Positions 1 through 7,236 of a stretch of DNA of 64,000 nt are shown here, piece after piece (position 1 is the first letter of the stretch; each line of letters starts with the position of its first letter). Below the pieces are notes generated by a model. That model made no database searches. It was not told where the DNA came from and saw only the letters and a program-made list of their open reading frames with translations. Position numbers and translations under genes: made by a program. The stretch covers positions 3,100,001 to 3,164,000 of the forward strand of contig NZ_CP042596.1 in assembly GCF_009914315.1 (NCBI RefSeq). Direction: 5' to 3'. Origin of the DNA: Granulicella sp. WH15. Its GTDB lineage: Bacteria > Acidobacteriota > Terriglobia > Terriglobales > Acidobacteriaceae.

Positions 1-1
1 G

Positions 2-418
2 ACTGCCCGCCCCACCAAGACCGCGCTCGACGTCTTCACCGAGCGCGTCGGCGTCTGCCGCGACTTCCAGCACCTGGCCATCACCATGACCCGGGCCATG
101 AACATCCCCGCCCGCTATGTGACGGGATACCTGGGCGACATCCGCCGCCCGTACAGTGGTGCCGGCGACTTCAGCGCCTGGTACGAGGTCTTTCTCGACA
201 ACCGCTGGTGGACCATGGACGCGCGCCACAACGACTCCCGCATGGGCCGCGTCCTGATGGCCACCGGCCGCGACGCCACCGACGTCGCCATCACCACCAG
301 CTTTGGCGTAGCCGACGTCACCAACTTCTACGTCGAGAGCTACGAGGTGGACGAACATCTCGAGACCGTTCCCCTGCCCGGAGGAGGCGTACGCAACCAA
401 CCCTGGATTAGAACGTAG
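2..418 (+). CDS. Transglutaminase-like protein, C-terminal part (5' truncated by window edge)
   Basis: The frame is open from base 2 to a TAG stop at 416-418, giving 138 residues without a start. The motif GVCRDFQHLAI carries the nucleophilic Cys of the bacterial transglutaminase-like (papain-fold) superfamily. It is followed by an AWYEVFLDNRWWTMDARHN segment, where the family's His and Asp normally lie. In many relatives the residue before AW is the catalytic His, but here it is Ser (DFSAWYEV). The Asp of MDARHN is present. Substrate is unknown; such proteins are often cytosolic proteases or amidases. The N-terminal part lies outside the window. Confidence 0.85.
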   Translation, partial: TARPTKTALDVFTERVGVCRDFQHLAITMTRAMNIPARYVTGYLGDIRRPYSGAGDFSAWYEVFLDNRWWTMDARHNDSRMGRVLMATGRDATDVAITTSFGVADVTNFYVESYEVDEHLETVPLPGGGVRNQPWIRT

Positions 419-461
419 CCCGTACATTGCCCAAACCCTCTGTCGATGTCATGCTTGAGAG

Positions 462-923
462 ATGATGAGGCGAACGCTGCTCTGCGTAGTAATGGGATTA
501 GGACTGGCCAATGCTGTATCAGGAGCGGCCCAGGAACAGGGCTTGTGGCGCGCCTCCAGTTCGACGGCCCGCTCCATCACGGGCGACATCGGCCTCTCGA
601 ACGAGCGCCTCACCATCAACTTTTCGAGCTTCGTGATCTCCCAGATTCGTCCCCTGCAACCCGCCGAATTAAGCTCGGCCTTCGACAGCGATAGCAACTC
701 CGGGGGCATTGGCCACCTGTACCGCCTGCACGTCCCCGCGACTGCACGCTTCCTGCACAAGAACACGCTCTGCGGTTCTGAAGAGACACAGTGGATGGCC
801 ACCTACGTAGAGGGCCGCAATCTGAAGCTCGCCTTCTTCTCCAGCGAAAAGCCGCCTCTCTTCACCCTCGAAGCCCTCCAGAACTCCACCGACCTCTGCG
901 GTGTCTACTCCTACATCAAGTAA
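462..923 (+). CDS. Small secreted protein of unknown function
   Basis: This ORF encodes 153 residues. It starts with a basic N-terminus, a hydrophobic stretch (LLCVVMGLGLANAVSG) and an Ala-rich cleavage-like site (GAAQ), so a Sec signal peptide of about 22 residues is likely. The mature part has no motif I recognise and contains two Cys (TLCGSEE and DLCGVYSY) that could form a disulfide. ATG codons at 462 and 465 are both possible starts. The codon use is GC3-rich like its neighbours, which supports it as a real gene. It is a single gene between two unrelated ones, so context gives no function. Confidence 0.65.
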   Translation: MMRRTLLCVVMGLGLANAVSGAAQEQGLWRASSSTARSITGDIGLSNERLTINFSSFVISQIRPLQPAELSSAFDSDSNSGGIGHLYRLHVPATARFLHKNTLCGSEETQWMATYVEGRNLKLAFFSSEKPPLFTLEALQNSTDLCGVYSYIK

Positions 924-1093
924 CCACCACGCCAGCCACAAGACCAGATCCCTCTGCTACCGACAAGCCGACTTCTCGATCCTTGCCCAGGTCGAACGCA
1001 TCAGAATTCGCGAGCATTCTCGGGAACGACAGGTTGAGCGTGAAGATTGAGTACGAAGAATCCGATTGAGCTAATCTTCAAACGAGACCCGTT

Positions 1094-1759
1094 ATGACTA
1101 CGATCCGTCGCGTTCTGTCCTATCCCGCTTTGCTCAGGCCTACATCGGACGCACTCCTTCTGGCGGTCGATTTTCTTGGCACGTTGGTCTTCGCCATCGA
1201 GGGCGGCGTGGCAGCGGCTAGAGGCAACCTCGACCTGCTCGGCGCCTTGGTTCTGGCCTTCGTCACCGCGCTCGGCGGCGGAATCATCCGCGATGTGCTC
1301 ATTGGGGCCATTCCGCCCAACTCTATCCGTGACTGGCGTTACGGAGCTATCGCTTTTTTCGGAGCGATCGTAGCGTTTTTTATGCACTCGCTTGTGCTCG
1401 AAATTCCTGCGTCTTTCCTGACCATGCTCGATGCCGCCGGATTGGCCCTATTCGCCGTAGCAGGCGCGGAAAAGGCCCTGAATTATAAGATCCATCCTTT
1501 CCTCGCCATCCTTATGGGCGGCATAACCGGTGTTGGAGGAGGTACGGTGCGCGATGTCCTGCTTGCCCAGGTACCCACCGTCCTGCGAGCCGACGTCTAT
1601 GCCACAGCGGCCCTCGCCGGAGCCGCGGTCGTCGTGATCGGCCTTCGGCTAAAGCTTCCTCGGACACCCGTCGCCATCTGTGGAATCTCCGTATGTTTCC
1701 TGCTCCGCATGGTCAGCCTCTGGCGGCACTGGAACCTGCCCAGGCTGGCAGGCCACTAA
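1094..1759 (+). CDS. TRIC/UPF0126 family membrane channel protein
   Basis: The 221-residue protein has about six or seven hydrophobic helices and two copies of the family hallmark: GGGIIRDVLIG near residue 60 and GGGTVRDVLLA near residue 150. This internal duplication of a three-helix unit with glycine-rich GGG-x-x-RD motifs defines the UPF0126/YicG family, whose members are trimeric inner-membrane cation channels related to eukaryotic TRIC. Length agrees with the family (about 200-220). It stands alone, with the IS110 copy beginning about 140 bp downstream. The family is clear; ion selectivity here is inferred from relatives. Confidence 0.88.
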   Translation: MTTIRRVLSYPALLRPTSDALLLAVDFLGTLVFAIEGGVAAARGNLDLLGALVLAFVTALGGGIIRDVLIGAIPPNSIRDWRYGAIAFFGAIVAFFMHSLVLEIPASFLTMLDAAGLALFAVAGAEKALNYKIHPFLAILMGGITGVGGGTVRDVLLAQVPTVLRADVYATAALAGAAVVVIGLRLKLPRTPVAICGISVCFLLRMVSLWRHWNLPRLAGH

Positions 1760-1987
1760 ATTCAGTTCTCTGCTCCATCCGAGGCATTTTGGGATCCGGC
1801 ATATGAACTGACGTACAGAGACAGACGGTGCTGTCTATCTCCGTATAACTACTTTGCAGATGCAGCCACGTTGGCAACCGTTACCTCCGACAAGCCGACT
1901 TTCTATGAGCAGGTCACTAGTGTCAAGTGATTGTTCTTTGTTTTTCCTTCATAGGCTTTTGCTTTTGTTGTTGCTCTTGGCTTCGTT

Positions 1988-2150
1988 GCTCTCCACCGTG
2001 TTTCTATTCGCACTCTGGATGAGCTGTCTTCATGCAAGCTCGGTGCCGGTTGGGGTTCGAGAGGAGAGTCGATGCTGCCATTTATCGGTCGGCCTCGAAG
2101 GCCGAAGTCGGCTCGCAGTCATCGGAACACGGTGTCGTCGCAACGGGTGA
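1988..2150 (-). ncRNA. Putative bridge (seek) RNA region of IS copy 1
   Basis: This non-coding segment after the transposase gene is strongly conserved with 6836-6999 except in two short blocks, as expected of an IS110 guide RNA with variable target and donor loops. In the first block, just after the conserved GACTGCG, the minus-strand RNA would read AGCCGACTT (2105-2113 on plus as AAGTCGGCT), complementary to AAGTCGGCT of the flank at 1893-1901. A second block contains GCTCATCC (2017-2024), complementary to the element's own left end at 3281-3288. RNA ends and structure are inferred; no transcript data are available. Confidence 0.62.
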
Positions 2151-2163
2151 ACATGTTGATCTC

Positions 2164-3249
2164 TCAAGCAGCTTGTTCGTAGAACGGCATATATGTAGCT
2201 TGGGTGCTCCAGAGATGATGGAGCAACACCGCAAGCTTGCGTGCTACTGCGACGACGGCCTTACTCTTGGCCTGCTTACCACCTCGTGCGGCCAAGTGCA
2301 GACCCCACTGGCGCAGCGCCGAGTCTCGTCCGTGCGGTCGGAGGATATGGTTGGAGCACTCGATCAGCAGACTTCGGAGGTATGCATTGCCGGCATGGGT
2401 GATGCCAAGCTGAGGATCATGGTCTCCGGACTGACTTCGACGAGGCCGTAGGCCAAGATAGCAACCGACATCACGACTTCGTCCGAACCGTTCCTTGCTG
2501 CCGAGCGTCAGCACGAAGGTCAAGGCGGTGAGGTGGCCGACGCCGTGAACCTTCAGCAGCGCCTGCGTCTCTGGATACTCGGTCTGGCCGAGCTGTTGGA
2601 TCTGTCGGTCGTACAGCTTGATCTTTACTGTCATCTCCGCGATCTGCTGAAGCACCGGACCGAGCGCGTGTGCCAGTCCAGGTGGCATAACAGCAACGCT
2701 GCGCTGGGCGAAGCACGTTGTGGCAGAGGCAGGCATACGGTAGCCGCACGACTTCGTCAGACCACGAACGGCGTTCACCGCAGCGGTACGCAGTCGCACC
2801 AGCAGCGCTCGCGCACGAATCAGAGTCAGAGCCTGCTGTTGCTCGACCGTACGATGGGCGATCGGCCTCAAGATATTCGGATCAAGCCGCGCATATCTTG
2901 CCAGCTTCTCAGCATCCACCTGATCGCTCTTCCGATCACTGTGCGAGATCGCACGTAACTCGCGAACGTTCGCCACGATCACTTCGTGGCCTAGTTCCTG
3001 CAACTGTGCGCTGATCCAGATCGAGTGTGTTCCGGCCTCCATCGCGACCCGCGCTGATGGCACGTCGGTGAACCACTTCTCAATCGCCTTCGGGGTAGTT
3101 CTGAAGCGGCCACGGTCGACCACTTCTCCGTCCTGGTTGAGAGTGCAGTAATGGCTCCAGACATCGCCAAGGTCGATGCCGATCGTCATCTCGACCTTGG
3201 CTTGCCTGCGTGGAACTTCAGCGATGAGGTGTTGCGCTGGCTTCTTCAT
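2164..3249 (-). CDS. IS110-family transposase (copy 1)
   Basis: The 361-residue protein has the two parts of IS110 recombinases. The first is an N-terminal RuvC-like DEDD domain, beginning IGIDLGDVWSHYC at about residue 23, with a further acidic site in SDRKSDQVDAEKLARYARL. The second is a C-terminal Transposase_20 domain with HGVGHLTALTFVLTLG and the conserved GNAYLRSLLIE segment that holds the candidate catalytic Ser. Length is typical (330-420). It appears intact and is closely similar to the copy at 5745-6830. The stretch before the ATG contains TCCTCC and GGAGGA in a tight hairpin that could mask the ribosome-binding site and keep expression low. Confidence 0.95.
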   Translation of the reverse strand: MKKPAQHLIAEVPRRQAKVEMTIGIDLGDVWSHYCTLNQDGEVVDRGRFRTTPKAIEKWFTDVPSARVAMEAGTHSIWISAQLQELGHEVIVANVRELRAISHSDRKSDQVDAEKLARYARLDPNILRPIAHRTVEQQQALTLIRARALLVRLRTAAVNAVRGLTKSCGYRMPASATTCFAQRSVAVMPPGLAHALGPVLQQIAEMTVKIKLYDRQIQQLGQTEYPETQALLKVHGVGHLTALTFVLTLGSKERFGRSRDVGCYLGLRPRRSQSGDHDPQLGITHAGNAYLRSLLIECSNHILRPHGRDSALRQWGLHLAARGGKQAKSKAVVAVARKLAVLLHHLWSTQATYMPFYEQAA

Positions 3250-3347
3250 GGGAACAGTCTGCTCCTCCTTCGGAGGACCTGCTCATCCCATTTCCCGGTA
3301 CAAATCTTGTTCTAGAGTGCGATGGGGATTTAGCGCCCACGATTCTG

Positions 3348-3833
3348 TCAGGCGACTTTGTCCTCCCGACGACGGTAGTAGAGAGTCAAAGCGAGAATTA
3401 CGAGCGGCATGATGATTTCGGTGACTAAGAAGATGCCTGAGTTGTTGGAAGCGTGATTGTTGTTAAGTGTCATCTGCCGAATGTGCCCGACCGCGTCGCC
3501 TAGCAACCAGACTGCGTTTGCAATGGCTGTCGCCAACCAGAAGTCGCCCCGAAACTTCAGACACAAAACCCCCAGAACACCAACGGTGAGGTCCGCCATC
3601 CCGACTTCGTATTCGTAAGGGCTTGTTGACCATCCTATGGACGCCGATGTCTCAACGGGACGGAAGACGTGTGCATACGCGGTGAGCACTCCCATAAGGC
3701 CAACATAGAAGAAGAGCAGATACAGGAGGTACGTTCCGGCAATGGCCGCTCCGCTGCTCCGGCGCTTGGGTGAAAGTGCAAGGTGGACAGATGCGCCCAC
3801 AACTGCAATCAGCGTAAAGATAACTTGAAACAT
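3348..3833 (-). CDS. DUF6790-like small integral membrane protein
   Basis: The 161-residue protein has four predicted transmembrane helices (about residues 1-18, 30-55, 80-110 and 132-153) and a short basic C-terminus (YYRRREDKVA). The pattern, with a conserved acidic loop (YEVGMADLTVGVLGVLC) and a helix with GDAVGHIRQM, resembles the DUF6790 family of unknown function. A ribosome-binding site (GGAGG) lies just before the ATG. It is the last gene of a leftward set MarR-DUF1398-DUF6790, 41 bp after DUF1398, so MarR control is likely. No enzymatic role can be proposed. Confidence 0.7.
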   Translation of the reverse strand: MFQVIFTLIAVVGASVHLALSPKRRSSGAAIAGTYLLYLLFFYVGLMGVLTAYAHVFRPVETSASIGWSTSPYEYEVGMADLTVGVLGVLCLKFRGDFWLATAIANAVWLLGDAVGHIRQMTLNNNHASNNSGIFLVTEIIMPLVILALTLYYRRREDKVA

Positions 3834-3874
3834 AATGCCTCCAGAGAACTCTTATGAAGCGGCACCCTTCACAT

Positions 3875-4291
3875 CTAGGCGACGACAACTGCTGGATAGG
3901 CTTCAATGTACTCGTCGCCATTCCAACTCTGATAGGCCACTGTACGTCCTTCCAGATCCACGTCATAGCGAATGACACCTGCTCGCCACGTGGCATCCAG
4001 AAACTCCGGGAATGTGCTTTCACCAGCCTGATCCACGCGAAGCGCCTTGATTAGGGCCTTCTCATCGAAGGCCGGTACATCGACGGCACCGTTGATCAAG
4101 GGGGCGCCTTGCATTACGACTGGTCCCTCCTGCGTGAGATAGAGGCTTTGGCAGGATGGCAGCGACCATACGTTGCGCGTCACGCCAGCTTTTCGCAAAA
4201 CTTCTGCCAGGTAGGGGAAGCCGCCCACTCGGGGACGGTTCGCGCCTGCAAATTTCATAGCTTCAGTCAGGTTATCGATTGCTTTACTCAT
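3875..4291 (-). CDS. DUF1398 family protein
   Basis: The 138-residue soluble protein shows the DUF1398 (YbcV-like) pattern: AMKFAGANRPRVGGFPYLAEVL at residues 11-32, then VWSLPSCQSLYLT and GPVVMQG, and a C-terminal YIEAYPAV. An AAGGAG site precedes the ATG. It begins 11 bp after the MarR gene stop on the same strand and is almost certainly co-transcribed with it. Members of this family are uncharacterised and often sit near regulators of stress response. The membership is secure, the function unknown. Confidence 0.85.
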   Translation of the reverse strand: MSKAIDNLTEAMKFAGANRPRVGGFPYLAEVLRKAGVTRNVWSLPSCQSLYLTQEGPVVMQGAPLINGAVDVPAFDEKALIKALRVDQAGESTFPEFLDATWRAGVIRYDVDLEGRTVAYQSWNGDEYIEAYPAVVVA

Positions 4292-4302
4292 GAGGTTTCT
4301 CC

Positions 4303-4776
4303 TTATTCGGTTGGGACATCGTGGATGCGGTTATGATCTGTAAGTTTGGCAAGCAGTTCCCGTAGAGTGTTTTTCTCTCTCGCACTCAGACAATCGAAGT
4401 AGCGTGCATCGTTTTGGTCAGCAATCTCAGCAAGAATGGGGAGGCTGCGGCGTCCCGCCCGTGTGAGGGAAAGCAGGCGGAACCGGCTGTCGCCCTCTTT
4501 TGCCCCCGTTTGGACCCAGCCCTTCGCATCGAGTTTGTCGACGATTTTAGAAACTGCGCCACGAGTCAATCCCAAGCTATCGGCCAACTCGCCTGGAGCA
4601 GCTTGTCCGCGCTCGTGAAGCTCACGCAGAAGCACCCATTCCGCCACCGAAGTCTGTTTCTCCTGGAGGGCGCGGGCGAACGTTCCCGAGACAGCGTTCG
4701 AGACGCGTCTGAGCCAATATCCAAGGTGGCCCTCTAATGGACTCAACTGTTGGGTTCTCGTCTTGTAAGTTTCCAT
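4303..4776 (-). CDS. MarR-family transcriptional regulator
   Basis: The 157-residue protein (from the second ATG) has the MarR winged-helix layout: N-terminal dimerisation helix (GYWLRRVSNAVSGTFARAL), recognition helix LGLTRGAVSKIVDKLDAKGWV at about residues 70-90, and a wing containing the DSRFRLLSLTRAGR motif typical of MarR proteins. A start at 4797 is also open. The start at 4776 is preferred because a TTGACA/TACTAT promoter with 18-bp spacing places the likely transcription start on or next to this ATG, implying a leaderless message. Two TTTCCATGGAAA palindromes overlap promoter and start, which suggests autorepression. It heads the operon with DUF1398 and DUF6790. Confidence 0.9.
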   Translation of the reverse strand: METYKTRTQQLSPLEGHLGYWLRRVSNAVSGTFARALQEKQTSVAEWVLLRELHERGQAAPGELADSLGLTRGAVSKIVDKLDAKGWVQTGAKEGDSRFRLLSLTRAGRRSLPILAEIADQNDARYFDCLSAREKNTLRELLAKLTDHNRIHDVPTE

Positions 4777-4813
4777 GGAAACAATAGTAATTTCCATGGA
4801 AACTTACTGTCAA
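4769..4813 (-). promoter_or_regulatory. marR promoter with two overlapping palindromic operators
   Basis: On the minus strand, TTGACA (4808-4813) and TACTAT (4784-4789) are separated by 18 bp, with seven bases between the -10 box and the ATG at 4776. The palindrome TTTCCATGGAAA occurs at 4770-4781 and again at 4791-4802. The centres are 21 bp apart, about two helical turns. One copy lies between -35 and -10, the other over the presumed start point. This is the geometry of MarR autorepression. Regulation is inferred. Confidence 0.7.
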
Positions 4814-4964
4814 CAGGGAGAGATTTTTGGTCAGATACCGTTAAACACTTGTGGCCAGTTGCGGCCCCTTCCGAAAAGGCGCTTCTTACTCCTAATTGGG
4901 CTTAAGAAACCGATATCCTGCAGGTGTCGGCTGCTGTATAACATCGCATACTCTGGAGCGCGCA

Positions 4965-5693
4965 ATGACATGGAGTTGGATTGATCTGAACTTCCCGTGG
5001 ATCGGGTCTGTGGCTGCAGTTGTACTGCTGATCTTGCTGTTTTCCACGAACAGACTGCGAAGCGATTTCAACCAATCGCGATGGCGAGATCTCAGTTGGC
5101 TTTCCTGGCTTGCGGTCGCGATCTACCTGATCCACAACGTCGAGGAATATGGGCTAGACCTGCTTGGACAATTTCATGCTTTTCCCCATTTCATGTGCGC
5201 TATGCTGGCTCAACCGCCGTATCCTTCGTGCCTAATACCGGCGCCGTTTTATCTGGCGGTCAACTTGCCGCTGTTCTGGGTCGGCGCTCCGGTCGCGGCC
5301 ATCTTGAGCCGCCGTGACCCGATCCTCGGTCTGTCCGTCTATGGCGTGATTTTCGTCAATGCGCTCACTCATCTCGGAGCCTTCGTGCGCTCCGGCTATA
5401 ACCCCGGCGTGCTTACGGCGCTCATCCTATTTCTTCCAATTTCGTTCTGGGTGGCCAAAGTCTCTTTTGGAAAACATGGGCTGCCCTATGGAGGGCTCAC
5501 CTTCATCGTCGCCGACGGCATACTCTTGCATATCGTTTTGATCGTCTCGACGATGCTGCTTCTACACGGCGTGATCGGTCGTGCGACTCTCACCGGCATC
5601 CAAGTCATAAACGCTATCTTGTTCTTCGTGTTCGCATGGCTTGCTGAAAAATGGCGAGGAGGGGCGCTCGTGCGCTCTGCTATAGCGCGTTAG
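4965..5693 (+). CDS. HXXEE-domain membrane protein
   Basis: The 242-residue polytopic protein has about seven hydrophobic segments and carries the name-giving HNVEEY motif (HxxEE) near residue 45 and a second polar membrane motif NALTHLG near residue 125. These are the conserved polar residues of the HXXEE family, whose function is not established. The start at 4965 has a GGAG site eight bases upstream; an upstream in-frame ATG at 4896 would add 23 non-membrane residues and lacks such a site. It diverges from the MarR operon and ends seven bases before IS copy 2, so the IS may have removed a downstream neighbour. Confidence 0.78.
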   Translation: MTWSWIDLNFPWIGSVAAVVLLILLFSTNRLRSDFNQSRWRDLSWLSWLAVAIYLIHNVEEYGLDLLGQFHAFPHFMCAMLAQPPYPSCLIPAPFYLAVNLPLFWVGAPVAAILSRRDPILGLSVYGVIFVNALTHLGAFVRSGYNPGVLTALILFLPISFWVAKVSFGKHGLPYGGLTFIVADGILLHIVLIVSTMLLLHGVIGRATLTGIQVINAILFFVFAWLAEKWRGGALVRSAIAR

Positions 5694-5744
5694 TACCTAT
5701 AAATGGGATGAGCAGGTCCTCCGCAGGAGGAGCAGACTGTTCCC

Positions 5745-6830
5745 ATGAAGAAGCCAACGCACCACCTCATCGCGGAAGCACCCCGGAAGCGTGGCCAGGT
5801 AGAGCTGACGATCGGCATCGACCTTGGCGACGTTTGGAGCCATTACTGTACTCTCAACCAGCAAGGAGAAGTGATCGATCGAGGCCGCTTCAGGACCACA
5901 GCGAAGGCGATCGATAAGTGGTTCACCGACGTGCCTCATGCCCGAGTGGCGATGGAGGCCGGCGTGCATTCGATCTGGATCAGCGAACAGCTCGAACAAC
6001 TGGGCCACGAGGTGATCGTCGCCAACGTGCGTGAGTTGCGGGCGATCTCACACAGCGATCGCAAGAGCGACGATGTAGATGCGGAGAAGCTGGCGCGTTA
6101 CGCCCGACTCGATCCTGAGATTTTGCGACCGATCTCTCACCGCACGGTTGAACAGCAGGAAGCCCTCACTTTGATTCGTGCTCGCGAGCTTCTGGTTCGA
6201 CTGCGAACAGCGGCCATCAACGCGGTTCGAGGATTAACCAAGGCTTGCGGCCATCGTATGCCCGCATCCTCCACGAAGTGCTTCGCTCAACGAGGCCAAG
6301 CCGCGATGCCGCCAGGGCTGAAGCTGGCACTGGGTCCGGTTCTCTCACAGATCGCGGAGATGACGTTGAAGATCAAGCAGTATGACCGAGAGATCCAACG
6401 CCTAACTCAGACCGAGTATGCCGAGACCCAGTCCATGATGACGATTCACGGGGTCGGCCATATCACTGCTCTTACGTTCGTGCTGACGCTTGGCGACAAG
6501 ACACGATTCGGTCGAAGTCGAGATGTGGGTTGCTACCTTGGGCTACGACCAAAACGCAGCCAGTCCGGCGAACGCGACCCGCAACTCGGCATCACCAAGG
6601 CTGGCAACGCATATCTTCGAAGTCTGCTGATCGAGTGCGCCAACCACATCCTGCGACCACATGGCCGGGACTCAGCACTTCGACAGTGGGGCCTGCACCT
6701 GGCAGCCCGTGGAGGCAAGCAGGCGAAAAACAAGTCCGTCGTGGCGGTCGCACGCAAGCTTGCCGTCTTACTCCATCACCTCTGGAACACACAGGAACCC
6801 TACATCCCGTTCTATCAGCAGGCTGCATAG
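5745..6830 (+). CDS. IS110-family transposase (copy 2)
   Basis: This 361-residue recombinase has the N-terminal DEDD domain (IGIDLGDVWSHYC near residue 23; SDRKSDDVDAEKLARYARL near 108) and the C-terminal Transposase_20 domain (HGVGHITALTFVLTLG; GNAYLRSLLIE with the candidate active Ser). It appears intact and matches copy 1 in length, with conservative differences throughout. The ATG is preceded by a TCCTCC-GCA-GGAGGA hairpin (5717-5731) conserved in both copies. IS110 enzymes excise and insert their element through a circular intermediate, directed by an RNA rather than by terminal DNA recognition alone. Confidence 0.95.
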   Translation: MKKPTHHLIAEAPRKRGQVELTIGIDLGDVWSHYCTLNQQGEVIDRGRFRTTAKAIDKWFTDVPHARVAMEAGVHSIWISEQLEQLGHEVIVANVRELRAISHSDRKSDDVDAEKLARYARLDPEILRPISHRTVEQQEALTLIRARELLVRLRTAAINAVRGLTKACGHRMPASSTKCFAQRGQAAMPPGLKLALGPVLSQIAEMTLKIKQYDREIQRLTQTEYAETQSMMTIHGVGHITALTFVLTLGDKTRFGRSRDVGCYLGLRPKRSQSGERDPQLGITKAGNAYLRSLLIECANHILRPHGRDSALRQWGLHLAARGGKQAKNKSVVAVARKLAVLLHHLWNTQEPYIPFYQQAA

Positions 6831-6835
6831 AGTTC

Positions 6836-6999
6836 ACCCGTTGCATCGACACCGCGTTCCGATGACTGCGTCGGCGTTTTGGTCTTCCAAGTCCGTCTGA
6901 TAAATGGCAGCATCGACTCTCCTCTCGAACCCCAACCGGCACCGAGCTTCGATCACGATCAGCTCATCAGAGTGCGAATACAAACCCGGTGGAGAGCAA
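6836..6999 (+). ncRNA. Putative bridge (seek) RNA region of IS copy 2
   Basis: This is the non-coding 3' segment conserved with copy 1 outside two variable blocks. Directly after the conserved GACTGCG, bases 6871-6881 read TCGGCGTTTTG, the exact reverse complement of the flank at 7074-7084 just outside the right inverted repeat. This is the same register as in copy 1, so the block is probably the right-target guide. The second variable block contains GCTCATC (6962-6968), complementary to the left end at 5707-5713, as expected of a donor guide. The left-target guide could not be assigned with confidence. Transcript ends are inferred. Confidence 0.68.
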
Positions 7000-7156
7000 C
7001 AACAACCGCAACGACAACAGCAAAAGCAAAGACCCTGATAAGGAAAAACATTGACATCAGTGACCTGCTCATACAAAACGCCGATCTCTTTACAAAGAGA
7101 CCATGACGATGAGCCCACTTGCCGGGACTGCCCGATAATATCTCACGCTGAAACAA

Positions 7157-7211
7157 AAGACGCTTCCCAGGGTCGCCATCGATATAGGATGGTGACCCCG
7201 AGAAGCGCCTT
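7157..7211 (-). terminator. Hairpin terminator after the sugar dehydrogenase gene
   Basis: A long imperfect hairpin pairs 7157-7180 with 7187-7211 around the loop GATATA. On the minus strand it is followed by a T-rich stretch (TCTTTTGTTTC). It lies 26 bp beyond the stop of the leftward gene at 7237-8457 and probably ends that transcript before IS copy 2. Confidence 0.7.
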
Positions 7212-7236
7212 TCTGTTTCACAAGACGACCGTAGCC

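Larger units (their letters stand above)
1902..3293 (-). mobile_element. IS110-family (IS1111-like) insertion sequence, copy 1
   Basis: The boundaries come from comparison with the second copy at 5701-7075. Subterminal 11-bp inverted repeats ATGAGCAGGTC lie at 3276-3286 (left end, read on minus) and 1905-1915 (right end). Seven further shared bases (AAATGGG on minus) lie outside the left repeat. Only about 45 bp separate the left repeat from the transposase start, whereas about 250 bp of non-coding DNA follow the stop. This is the arrangement of the IS1111 subgroup of IS110, with short subterminal repeats and the guide RNA after the gene. The exact ends are uncertain by a few bases. Confidence 0.85.
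5701..7075 (+). mobile_element. IS110-family (IS1111-like) insertion sequence, copy 2
   Basis: This element is the same type as the one at 1902-3293 but in the opposite orientation. Inverted repeats ATGAGCAGGTC lie at 5708-5718 and, as GACCTGCTCAT, at 7062-7072. A shared AAATGGG (5701-5707) lies outside the left repeat. The left non-coding end is short and the right one about 230 bp. The two copies differ at many codon positions, so they are not a recent duplication. The left boundary is seven bases after the stop of the HXXEE gene. Confidence 0.87.

Noticed and set aside
1902..7075. Composite transposon made of the two IS copies
   Set aside because: IS110 elements move as single circular forms guided by RNA and do not normally mobilise the segment between two copies; the copies are also diverged. 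Kept only as an inverted pair.
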